From Candidatus Zixiibacteriota bacterium (GTDB lineage: Bacteria; Zixibacteria; MSB-5A5; WJJR01): a stretch of DNA of 34,603 nt. Shown here piece after piece: positions 1 to 8,018 of the stretch. Each line of letters begins with the position of its first letter. Position 1 is the first letter of the stretch. Under the pieces are notes generated by a model that saw only the letters and a program-made list of their open reading frames with translations, did not search any database and was not told the DNA's origin. Location of the stretch: NCBI GenBank assembly GCA_016199865.1, contig JACQFV010000109.1, positions 1-34,603 on the forward strand. Reading direction: 5' to 3'. The position numbers were made by a program, and so were the translations under genes.

Positions 1-1104
1 CACGGTCACCTGACTGGTGAAGAAAACCCAGTCGTACGATGCCAGTCGCTTCATGACTTCGTTCTGCTCCGACGTCGAACCCGCTTCGATGGCCATGAAA
101 ACGGATATCGCCGACACCGTGAAACGCCGTTCATCGCACAGTCGGCGGAACTCCTCGGCCCGCTGGGGCTCGCGGGTAATCCAAACGGAAGTAGGTCCCT
201 GTTCTGACCGGGGCTTGGCCACGCCCGTAAGGTAATTCACGGCGGCGCCGACTACAGGGTCGAATTCATGCCCGGCGACGATGATGCGACGTGGACGTCT
301 GGGGTCATCGGTGCCCAGAAATACCGTCAGGCGCAATCCAGATTCCGTTTCGTCGGCGGCTGTTCCCAAGGCGAGTTGACATCCGCCCTCCAAACGGCTC
401 AGGATTTCGCGTTCGAGGGCGACATTCCGTCGCAGAGTCGGCTGATCCATCTTCTCGACGTGGGCACGCGTCTTTCCGTCACCTGTACGAACTTGCACGG
501 CCAATGCGCCCTGCCCCGGCGCCGGGACGATCAGTTGCTCCGGCAGGCGATAGGCGATCAGGTCATCCAGAGCCAATTGCAATCGATCCAGACCCGCGGC
601 TGCGACCAGAATGGCATCATAGCGCCCTTCGCGGAGTTTGCGCACGCGCGTTGGGACATTTCCTCGCAGCGACTCGACCTCAATATCAGGGCGCAGGAAG
701 CGCAGTTGCGCGATTCGTCGCGCCGATGAAGTCCCGACACGGACATTCTGGCGCAGGCGCAGGGGTTTAGACCGTTCGTATGCTTCGGGACGGATCAAGA
801 GGACGTCGCGCCGATCGGCGCGGGCGGGGACAGCGCCGATCTCCAGACCGGGCGGCATCTGAGTTTGCAGGTCTTTGAGCGAATGCACGGCCAGATCGAT
901 CCGACCGTCCAGAAGCGCCTCTTCGATTTCCTTGGTGAAGAACCCCTTGCCCGACATTTCAGGCAGAGGGGTGACCAGATCGCGGTCGCCCGCGGTCTTG
1001 ATCGTAATGATCTCGGCGTCGATGCCGGTGGTTTGCTTGAGAAGATCGTGGGTGAAGTGCGCCTGCCAGAGCGCCAGCTCACTGCCACGGGTGCCGATTT
1101 TCAT
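1..1104 (-). CDS. hemC: Porphobilinogen deaminase (HemC) fused to uroporphyrinogen-III synthase (HemD) N-terminus; truncated by left window edge
   Basis: Not in the ORF track because it runs off the edge. Reading the minus strand from ATG 1104 gives MKIGTRGSELALWQAHFTHDLL...GKGFFTKEIEEALLDGRIDLAVHSLKDL...QNVRVGTSSARRIAQL...VPAPGQGALAVQ...EGGCQLALGTA... and continues without a stop into TSVWITREPQRAEEFRRLCDERRFTV...YDWVFFTSQ (HemD-like) to base 1. The ATG overlaps the hemA stop (ATGA). Confidence 0.92.
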   Translation of the reverse strand, partial: MKIGTRGSELALWQAHFTHDLLKQTTGIDAEIITIKTAGDRDLVTPLPEMSGKGFFTKEIEEALLDGRIDLAVHSLKDLQTQMPPGLEIGAVPARADRRDVLLIRPEAYERSKPLRLRQNVRVGTSSARRIAQLRFLRPDIEVESLRGNVPTRVRKLREGRYDAILVAAAGLDRLQLALDDLIAYRLPEQLIVPAPGQGALAVQVRTGDGKTRAHVEKMDQPTLRRNVALEREILSRLEGGCQLALGTAADETESGLRLTVFLGTDDPRRPRRIIVAGHEFDPVVGAAVNYLTGVAKPRSEQGPTSVWITREPQRAEEFRRLCDERRFTVSAISVFMAIEAGSTSEQNEVMKRLASYDWVFFTSQVTV

Positions 1105-2498
1105 AGGGCGGACAGATCATCGGTGCTCCGCCCCAGGCAGATTCTCCCCTCGCGCACGGCGCAACGGTTCGCGGCGGGATGGGTTGCGTCGCCCTCTGCG
1201 TCCCCGCCTGTGCTGAGCGCGGCCGAAGCACGATCTTCCACGCAGTCATATCCGGCCAGGAGCGCACAGTCCTCACGGGCGATGTCCGCCTGTTCGGCCA
1301 ATGCGGTCAACGGCAGATGATTGGTGTACTGGACCAACTGCCGCACCCAGTGGGCGATCGATTCGCGATCCACGTCGTTCAGATGGGCCAGACGGTTCTC
1401 AAACAACTTCTGCAGCCCCGCCTGTGCATAGGCCAGTCCCTCGTTCAAGGAGGACGCCAGCACCGGCTGGAATTCGCGATGGGCGTTCAACTTGTGGGCC
1501 CGGCCGATCGCTTGATCGATGATCGCCTCGGCCGCATCGACGGCGCGAAACCGTTCCCGGCGGTGGCTGTCGGCCACGTCGCGGAAATGCAGGATGTCCA
1601 GACACCGGACGCCACCGACTCCAGCCGCTGCCGGATCAACGTCGCGCGGCATGGCCAAGTCGATCACGAGAACATCATTCGTCGTGGCTGCACGTAAACT
1701 TTCAACAGCGGCAGATGTGAAAATCGGCTGCGAAGCACCCGTCGCCGTAAAGACCACGTCGATGGAGGGCGGGTCGGTGAGGAAGCTATCGAGCGAAATG
1801 GATGCGCCGTCAAACCGCCCGGCCAGCTCGGCCGCCTTGGATTCGGTGCGATTGACAAAAAGCAGACGGGCATTTTTTTCCGTCTTCAGATGGGCAGCGA
1901 GCTTGACACTCATTGGTCCAACGCCGACGATAGCCACGGTCGGATTATCGCGGCCGCGCAGATGCTCGGCGATCGAATCCAACAGCAGATTGACCATGGA
2001 GACTGCATACCGGCCGAGTGGTGTTTCACGGCGGACCTTCTTGGCCACACGGAAGGCCTCGGCGAAAATGAGCCCCAGCCCAGGACCGACGGTGCCGGCC
2101 GCCTGGGCCTCCGCCAGGGCCTGCTTGACCTGACCCAGAATCTGGGCCTCGCCGACGACCAACGAATCCAGAGATGCGGCCACACGGTACAGATGGCGCA
2201 ACGCCCGGAAGGCGATCAGACTGTACAGGTCGCCCGGTTCAAATTGTACTTTATCTCTACCGCGTAAGAGATAGTCCAACAATCGATTACGATACTCTGT
2301 TCCGGCGGTGCGTTGGCCGCTGGAGTAATAGAATTCCACCCGGTTGCATGTTTGCAGCGCCACCAGTTCCCTGAATCCGCAAGCGTTCTGGAGTGCCTGC
2401 AGATGACCTATCCGGTCGGCCTCCGGCAGCACCAGCGCTTCCAGGAGCGGGAAGTTGCCGCTCTTAACCGACAGCCCGATCACACCGAACGACAGCAT
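1101..2498 (-). CDS. hemA: Glutamyl-tRNA reductase
   Basis: 465 aa; ACGFRELVALQTCNRVEFYY, GEAQILGQVKQALAEAQ, VAIVGVGPMSVKLAAHL, VNRTESKAAELA motifs. Confidence 0.95.
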   Translation of the reverse strand: MLSFGVIGLSVKSGNFPLLEALVLPEADRIGHLQALQNACGFRELVALQTCNRVEFYYSSGQRTAGTEYRNRLLDYLLRGRDKVQFEPGDLYSLIAFRALRHLYRVAASLDSLVVGEAQILGQVKQALAEAQAAGTVGPGLGLIFAEAFRVAKKVRRETPLGRYAVSMVNLLLDSIAEHLRGRDNPTVAIVGVGPMSVKLAAHLKTEKNARLLFVNRTESKAAELAGRFDGASISLDSFLTDPPSIDVVFTATGASQPIFTSAAVESLRAATTNDVLVIDLAMPRDVDPAAAGVGGVRCLDILHFRDVADSHRRERFRAVDAAEAIIDQAIGRAHKLNAHREFQPVLASSLNEGLAYAQAGLQKLFENRLAHLNDVDRESIAHWVRQLVQYTNHLPLTALAEQADIAREDCALLAGYDCVEDRASAALSTGGDAEGDATHPAANRCAVREGRICLGRSTDDLSAL

Positions 2499-2763
2499 CA
2501 GAATCTCCCGCGTTCAACCAACAGTTGGCGGCGCCCCTCCGGCTGCCGCCTCGTTACAGACATCACAAATCCCGCGCCGCGCAACTGGTTTTTCCCGCTT
2601 CCCAATGTCCCAGCGGAGGTTTTGACATAGGTGAATTCGGCCCACGCTTCGGGGCCAGTCGATGTCCGTCGCGGAGCGGGGCTGGCAGTCTGCACGCCGT
2701 TGCACACCATGACCCGGTCTCCGCTCATCGCCCGTTATACGTACCTCTTCGGACGGCGGCGGT

Positions 2764-2782
2764 CAAAACCGGAATGGTTTTG
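2764..2782. repeat. Short inverted repeat CAAAACC-GGAAT-GGTTTTG in the hemA upstream intergenic region
   Basis: 7-bp perfect arms, 5-nt loop, read directly. Confidence 0.5.
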
Positions 2783-2925
2783 TCAATTTTGGCGGCAGGG
2801 AGTCAATCGAGCTCAGCGGGAGGGCCAGCAACGACAAGTCGCCAGACTCAATCCCCGCCTATTCGGAAATAAAGTGATTGCCAGCCCGACCAAAGCGTAA
2901 CAGAATACTGAGTGCAAGGTGCTAA

Positions 2926-3807
2926 ATGGGATCGAACAACGGCAACAGACAGTCCAAAACCTGGCCGACAGAGGACCACCCGCTGGTAGTCCTCCACGGA
3001 GATACAAGAAGGCTCATTCGCGGATTGCCTGATTGTTCAGTCCAGTGCGTAGTCACATCGCCCCCCTACTGGGGGGTACGAGATTACGGGGTCGAAGGGC
3101 AGATCGGCGCAGAAATGGACTTGGATGACTACGTTGAGGCGCTTGTGGATGTGTTCCGAGAGGTTCGTAGGGCGCTGAAGCCTGAAGGGACTTTCTGGCT
3201 GAACATCGGCAACACGTACACCTCGGGTGGAAGAAAGTGGCGCGATGGAGATGACAAGAATAAGGGTCGTGCCATGTCTTACCGGCCGCCAACTCCACTT
3301 GGGTTAAAGAAGAAGGACCTCATCGGATCGGCTTGGCTGTTGGCGATGGCATGTCAGCGAGATGGCTGGTATCTGCGCAACGACATCATCTGGTATAAGC
3401 CGAATTGCCAACCCGAGAGCGTAAAGGATCGATTCACTGTCGCGCACGAATACTTGTTCCTGTTCTCAAAGTCTGAACAGTATTGCTTCAATCAGGATGT
3501 GATCCGGGATAGAACCGCAGACGGTAATGGCTTGAAAAACAAGAGAACCGTCTGGTCGATCAACACAGAACCATTTCCGGAGGCTCACTTCGCGGTCTTT
3601 CCGCCTGCGCTCGTTCGACCCTGCATTCTGGCTGGAAGCCAACTGAACGACATCGTTCTGGATCCCTTCTACGGATCAGGCACTGTTGGCGCCGTAGCAA
3701 GAGAGCTTGGACGAAGATGCATCGGAATAGAGTTGAACAATGAGTATATCAAGATTGCGAAGAAGCGAGCATCTGCCGTACAGCCCTCTCTCATTCCTGT
3801 GGGATGA
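2926..3807 (+). CDS. Type II DNA methyltransferase (TSPPY class, probable N4-cytosine; M.SmaI-like by association)
   Basis: VVTSPPYWGVRDYG catalytic motif and VLDPFYGSGTVGAVARELGRRCIGIELN SAM-binding motif in the order TSPPY then FxGxG. Confidence 0.9.
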   Translation: MGSNNGNRQSKTWPTEDHPLVVLHGDTRRLIRGLPDCSVQCVVTSPPYWGVRDYGVEGQIGAEMDLDDYVEALVDVFREVRRALKPEGTFWLNIGNTYTSGGRKWRDGDDKNKGRAMSYRPPTPLGLKKKDLIGSAWLLAMACQRDGWYLRNDIIWYKPNCQPESVKDRFTVAHEYLFLFSKSEQYCFNQDVIRDRTADGNGLKNKRTVWSINTEPFPEAHFAVFPPALVRPCILAGSQLNDIVLDPFYGSGTVGAVARELGRRCIGIELNNEYIKIAKKRASAVQPSLIPVG

Positions 3808-4558
3808 AAAATTCCCAAGTTGCGTGAATCCTGCAGTAAGACTTCTTCAACTTGCGAATCTGTAGCTTTCGTTCCGTTCCCGCGTCAAAGTACAGATCAA
3901 ACAGCAGATTGCCATTCTTGTCTTCAACGTGGCAGTAGCCCGGTTTCGGAGTCTGTTTACTGTTCCGATCTACAACGATTGTGCCTGTTTTAGCCCGGAG
4001 CAGCAGGGGTTTCGGAATCTCGACAAGTTCATACTTACAGTTTGGTGCCTTTGCGAGTGCTCGCAGGCTCAGAATCCTGTCGTAGTGTTCCAAATGAGCC
4101 ATGAACTGGCCTCGTAAACCGTCAAAGTCTCCCTTCCTGCTCCCCCATTTTCCCTTGCCGAGCTCCATGAACTTGCTAATCCAGATTACATCCTCCTTGA
4201 TGCCCTTGTCTGCTTGGGTTTTGAGCGAAACGCGAACTCCGTCGATGGTCACATCGTGCCCAGGGTTCCCCTTCGGAGCAAGCTCCGCAGCTTGACCGCC
4301 AAGATTGAGGACGGAGACCAAGACATACTCGAACTTGTCCTTGGTAAAAGGCTCGGCAGAAAAGCTGTGGTGCACACGAATCGCGTCACCAAAGTTCTGG
4401 ATAGTTTCAGCATCGAAGATGTCCGAATCCTTAGCATCGAATCGATGTTTGGCACCGAAGACCTTCACCACTCGGTCAAGCCAGTGTAACTGCCCCGCCG
4501 TCAACTCTGGGATCGCTTCAATCAGCGCTCTTACCTGCCTCTGCTTGTTTTCGGTCAT
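3791..4558 (-). CDS. Type II restriction endonuclease, SmaI-like
   Basis: Start taken as ATG 4558 (MTENKQRQVRALIEAIPEL...), not the 4951 start of the ORF track, which extends through the sdpI-like gene in another frame. NPGHDVTIDGVRVSLKTQADKG is PD-(D/E)xK-like. KFMELGKGKW, LEHYDRILSLR, YELVEIPKPLLL, KQTPKPGY and LYFDAGTERKLQIRKL resemble the SmaI sequence as remembered. Convergent partner of the methyltransferase. Confidence 0.75.
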   Translation of the reverse strand: MTENKQRQVRALIEAIPELTAGQLHWLDRVVKVFGAKHRFDAKDSDIFDAETIQNFGDAIRVHHSFSAEPFTKDKFEYVLVSVLNLGGQAAELAPKGNPGHDVTIDGVRVSLKTQADKGIKEDVIWISKFMELGKGKWGSRKGDFDGLRGQFMAHLEHYDRILSLRALAKAPNCKYELVEIPKPLLLRAKTGTIVVDRNSKQTPKPGYCHVEDKNGNLLFDLYFDAGTERKLQIRKLKKSYCRIHATWEFFIPQE

Positions 4559-4584
4559 GATATGATCTCGATTCGTGTCTTGAG

Positions 4585-4977
4585 TTACGCCTCTTCCGAC
4601 GGCGCGGTGCCAGCCGGGGGGAATTTGTCGGGATCGTTCCGCCAGACTATGTACGAATAGACGATCAGAGGCACCATCGTCACGATCAACCCGGCAATCA
4701 TCACCGTGAATGCCAATGTCGGACTCAACGCTCCCGCGCCCATCGTAACTACGCCGGCCAGGATCATAAGCCAGCCGCCCAGACGATGGGTCTTGCTCCA
4801 TGAGAGTTTGCTGGACAAAGTCCAGGGCGTGCGAATGCCGAAGAACCAGTTCGGACGGATCTTCCCCATCACGCTGCCCAGCACAACGAAAAATCCGCCG
4901 ATCAGGATGGGAATGAGGGTCGTGGCGTCGGCCTTTCTTGTTGCGCGCCACCGTAACCTATGTGAACGGCTGTACAT
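4585..4977 (-). CDS. SdpI-family membrane protein, C-terminal half only (possible truncated gene)
   Basis: LIPILIGGFFVVLGSVMGKIRPNWFFGIRTPWTLSSKLSWSKTHRLGGWLMILAGVV; no recognisable N-terminal SdpI/DUF1648 half upstream. ATG 4977 (MYSRSH...) or 5034. Confidence 0.7.
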   Translation of the reverse strand: MYSRSHRLRWRATRKADATTLIPILIGGFFVVLGSVMGKIRPNWFFGIRTPWTLSSKLSWSKTHRLGGWLMILAGVVTMGAGALSPTLAFTVMIAGLIVTMVPLIVYSYIVWRNDPDKFPPAGTAPSEEA

Positions 4978-4989
4978 GAATGACAATCG

Positions 4990-5015
4990 GCTGCCACACG
5001 AGGACGTGTGGCAGC
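4990..5015. repeat. Perfect 11-bp inverted repeat with AGGA tetraloop
   Basis: GCTGCCACACG-AGGA-CGTGTGGCAGC. Confidence 0.9.
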
Positions 5016-5037
5016 ACTCCCTCACGTCGGGCATCCG

Positions 5038-5278
5038 GAGGGTTTTTCAACAGGCCCCAAGGGCTGACCCTCACAGTCAATGAGTGTGGGCGAAAGGGCG
5101 AGATTGCTTCCTCATCCCCGCCAAAGGCGGGGATTCCTCGCAATGACGGTGGGTGTGTGATGTGCCATCCCAATTCGTCATTGCGAGCCCATTCCCCGCC
5201 GGGGCGGGGAATGGAGCGCGGCAATCTCAGCATTTCAACCATCACAACACTCGCGAGCGAGGGTTATTCAACTGGCCC
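5038..5278. repeat. Composite palindromic intergenic element bounded by 20-bp direct repeats
   Basis: Direct repeats GAGGGTTTTTCAACAGGCCC (5038-5057) and GAGGGTTATTCAACTGGCCC (5259-5278), 18/20 identical. Between them, GAGATTGC (5100-5107) ... CGCAATGACG (5139-5148) ... CGTCATTGCG (5176-5185) ... GCAATCTC (5221-5228) form mirrored arms, each enclosing a GC-rich hairpin. Confidence 0.85.
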
Positions 5279-5308
5279 GGTGGATGGGAGTCTGTATAAT
5301 TGACGGTG

Positions 5309-6373
5309 ATGCTCTTCTGGCTTCAACAAGTCGCCGTGGAAACCGGCCGGATCGCGCTGGAGATGGCACCCTTTGTGGTCTTGGGGCTCCTGGTCGCAAT
5401 CGGCGTCTTTGCGTTTTTGCCGCAAGAGCGGATCCAGCGCTGGCTCGGCCGACCGGGACTGGCTTCGACCGTGAAGGCCGCCATTGCCGGGATCCCCCTG
5501 CCCTTGTGTTCGTGCGGTGTTATTCCCACCGCCCTGTCACTGCGGCGACGGGGCGCATCGGTGGGCGCGACTGTCTCGTTTCTGGTGTCCACACCGGAAA
5601 CGGGAGCGGATTCGATTGCCGTCACCTACGGATTGATCAATCCGGCCATGACGATTCTGCGTCCCGTGGCGGCGCTCTTCACCGCTGTCGCAACCGGATC
5701 GGCTGCCGAATGGCTCGGCGGTCGTGGCGACGGTGCGAAGAATACCTCCACGTCTCCCTGTCCGGTCTGCGGGGAAGACCCTTGCGGGCAGACTCATACC
5801 TTGCGGGCGCGTCTGGCCGGCGCCACGCGGTATGTCGTCAGAGATTTCTTTCCCGACATTGCCAATTGGCTTGTGCTGGGACTTCTGGTTTCGGGCATTC
5901 TGGCGGCAACGTTGCCCGTGAACGCCTTCACCGGCTCCTCGTGGCTTGGCCAATTCGGCGCCGTGCTGGTCTTGGGGGTTCCGCTCTATATCTGCGCGTC
6001 GGCCTCGACACCGATCGCGGCCGTCCTGCTCGCCAAGGGGATGACCCCGGGCACCGTTCTCGTCTTTCTCCTGGTGGGGCCCGCGACCAACGCCGCGTCG
6101 CTTCTGCTGATCGGTCGATCCCTCGGTGGCCGCATTGCAACGGTCTATCTGACCATCGTGATCATCGTCAGCGTCTTCTTCGGCCTCATCGTGAACATGA
6201 CCATGCTCGGTTGGGATTGGACACCGCGCCTTGCCGTCACGTCGGTCCACGAGTCTGCCGGGCTATGGCAGTGGATAGGGCTGGCCCTTCTGGCCGCGGC
6301 AATCCTGAACGTTTGGTTTAGGCAGATCGCCAATCGGGTGAGGCGGCGTAAACCCGCCGTGGCGGGTACGTAG
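5309..6373 (+). CDS. Permease, UPF0718/YraQ-SO_0444 type (putative metal/metalloid efflux)
   Basis: IPLPLCSCGVIPTALSLRRRGASVGATVSFLVSTPETGADSI and multiple TM segments; central CPVCGEDPCGQTH loop. ATG 5309; the ORF track uses TTG 5300. Confidence 0.85.
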   Translation: MLFWLQQVAVETGRIALEMAPFVVLGLLVAIGVFAFLPQERIQRWLGRPGLASTVKAAIAGIPLPLCSCGVIPTALSLRRRGASVGATVSFLVSTPETGADSIAVTYGLINPAMTILRPVAALFTAVATGSAAEWLGGRGDGAKNTSTSPCPVCGEDPCGQTHTLRARLAGATRYVVRDFFPDIANWLVLGLLVSGILAATLPVNAFTGSSWLGQFGAVLVLGVPLYICASASTPIAAVLLAKGMTPGTVLVFLLVGPATNAASLLLIGRSLGGRIATVYLTIVIIVSVFFGLIVNMTMLGWDWTPRLAVTSVHESAGLWQWIGLALLAAAILNVWFRQIANRVRRRKPAVAGT

Positions 6374-6437
6374 CCGATTCTCTCCCTAATACTCTCTCAC
6401 AGATTGAAACTTGAAGGAGAGCCGGCTTCAATGTGGA

Positions 6438-6459
6438 GGCCAGGCGACCCCGCCTGGCC
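6438..6459. repeat. Perfect 9-bp inverted repeat with ACCC tetraloop
   Basis: GGCCAGGCG-ACCC-CGCCTGGCC. Confidence 0.85.
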
Positions 6460-6465
6460 CGGATT

Positions 6466-6489
6466 ACGCCGGGCGAGGACGCCCGGCGT
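6466..6489. repeat. Perfect 10-bp inverted repeat with AGGA tetraloop
   Basis: ACGCCGGGCG-AGGA-CGCCCGGCGT. Confidence 0.9.
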
Positions 6490-6610
6490 CCACGGAATTA
6501 CGAGTCATGTTGTTAGAGGGTTTAATACTCTCTCACAGAAATAACTTCGAACGAAAATCGATTTCACTGTGGAGGCCAGGCGTCCACGACGGGTCGTCAG
6601 TTGATATAAA

Positions 6611-7087
6611 CTACTTATGGTACGATTCGCCACGCAGGATCGATCCCGCCCGCGCCAACTGCTCAAGAGCGACAATTAGCGCTAATTCATGCGGCAGGGT
6701 TGAAGGACCCAGGGACCAGAGCCAGTCCGACCATTGGCGCACGCGTTCGTCAATCCCCCAGGCGCCGCCAATGACGACAATCGCCCGGCCGCCAAAGCGA
6801 TCGGATTGATCCTTCCAGCGGCGCGCGAAGGCAACCGAGTCGAGCGCTTCGCCCTGCGGGTCGCAGGCCACTTTGAATCCCCGTTCGCCTTCCACCGCAC
6901 TCATGATCCGCTCGCCCTCGGCCCGCCGAATCTGGGCCGGACGGTCGGTGGTGGCACGATGTGGCGCAAGCCAGCGAATGTCGCACTCGGCATACTTGGA
7001 GAGAAAGCGGCGGTAGTGATCGAGCGCGCTGGTGACCCAAGAGGCGCGGGGCTTCCCCACGGCACAGATCAGAATCTTTATTGCCAT
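6611..7087 (-). CDS. rlmH: 23S rRNA (pseudouridine1915-N3)-methyltransferase RlmH
   Basis: 158 aa; FVVIGGAWGID-type SPOUT motif (IVVIGGAWGIDERV), LPHELALIVALEQLARAGSILRGESYHK terminus. Confidence 0.92.
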   Translation of the reverse strand: MAIKILICAVGKPRASWVTSALDHYRRFLSKYAECDIRWLAPHRATTDRPAQIRRAEGERIMSAVEGERGFKVACDPQGEALDSVAFARRWKDQSDRFGGRAIVVIGGAWGIDERVRQWSDWLWSLGPSTLPHELALIVALEQLARAGSILRGESYHK

Positions 7088-7091
7088 GAAG

Positions 7092-8018
7092 TCACCCGAG
7101 AAGAGCCGTTACAAATTCATCCGCATCGAATGTCTCGAGATCGTCGATTGATTCGCCCACGCCCACCCATAGAACCGGAATTTTCAACCGATGGGCGATG
7201 GCCAGCACGATGCCGCCCTTGGCCGTGCCGTCCAACTTGGTCAAGACGATCCCTTCGACCTGCACGGCCTTCGCAAATTCGGCGGCCTGCGACAGCCCGT
7301 TTTGTCCGGTCGTCGCATCCATCACCAGATAGGCGTGCGCGGCGCCACCGGAATCTCCGCGGGCCTTGTCCGCCGAACGCCGGATCTTGGCCAGCTCGGC
7401 CATCAAGTTGGATTTGGTCTGCAATCGCCCCGCCGTATCGATCAGCACGTCATCCAAGCCGCGCGCTCTGGCCGCGCTGACCGCATCAAATGCCACCGCT
7501 GCGGGATCGGCGCCGGAAACAGAGCGGATCAACTGCGCTCCAGCGCGTTCGGCCCAAATTTCCAATTGCTCCCCCGCGGCGGCGCGAAAAGTATCGGCGG
7601 AGGCAAACAAAACCCGTCGGCCCACGCGGGCATAGTGGCAGCCGATCTTACCAATCGACGTGGTCTTCCCGGCGCCGTTGACGCCAACGAAGAGGGCCAC
7701 GCGCGGCGGCGTGTCAGAATCCGGGGGTGTAGCGACCGCGTCCATCGAATGAAGAATCTGGGCCATCGCGGCCTTGAGACGCACGAGACTCTCAGCGGAA
7801 TCCGTCACACGGTCGCGTTCACAGCTGTGCCGGGTCTCCGTCGCCAGCGTGGCGGCGACGTCAACGCCGCAATCGGCGGCGATCAATGCCGCTTCGAGAT
7901 CATCGAAGAATTGCTCAACCAGCCGGGGACGTAAGCCAATTGACTCCTTGATCCTGTCGGTCAGACCCTGCTGGGTCTTGGCCAGACCTCGTGCGAGTCG
8001 TTGGAAGAAAGACCGCAT
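7092..8018 (-). CDS. ftsY: Signal recognition particle receptor FtsY
   Basis: FVGVNGAGKTTSIGKI, DTFRAAAGEQLEIWAERAG, VLIDTAGRLQ, LTKLDGTAKGG, VGVGESIDDLETFDADEFVTALLG. Start set to ATG 8018 (MRSFFQRLARGL); the 17 codons upstream in the track lie in a repeat copy. Confidence 0.93.
   Translation of the reverse strand: MRSFFQRLARGLAKTQQGLTDRIKESIGLRPRLVEQFFDDLEAALIAADCGVDVAATLATETRHSCERDRVTDSAESLVRLKAAMAQILHSMDAVATPPDSDTPPRVALFVGVNGAGKTTSIGKIGCHYARVGRRVLFASADTFRAAAGEQLEIWAERAGAQLIRSVSGADPAAVAFDAVSAARARGLDDVLIDTAGRLQTKSNLMAELAKIRRSADKARGDSGGAAHAYLVMDATTGQNGLSQAAEFAKAVQVEGIVLTKLDGTAKGGIVLAIAHRLKIPVLWVGVGESIDDLETFDADEFVTALLG

Larger units (their letters stand above)
6387..6582. repeat. Two direct copies of a 60-bp unit, 136 bp apart
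   Basis: TAATACTCTCTCACAGA-N28-TGTGGAGGCCAGGCG at 6387-6446 and 6523-6582; outer 17 and 15 nt identical, middle 28 nt diverged. Confidence 0.85.

Noticed and set aside
2498-2900. Small ORFs in both strands upstream of hemA (2498-2728, 2525-2872, 2631-2900)
   Set aside because: No recognisable motifs, mutually overlapping, and located in the region expected to hold hemA and methyltransferase promoters.
4559-4951. N-terminal extension of the restriction endonuclease ORF (track start 4951)
   Set aside because: It lies out of frame within the sdpI-like coding region and has no family-like sequence; MTENKQ at 4558 is the natural start.
5284-6321. 345-aa ORF overlapping the permease in another frame, and the 237-aa ORF on the opposite strand (5537-6250)
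   Set aside because: The permease frame has clear family motifs and TM segments; the others are compositionally biased shadows.
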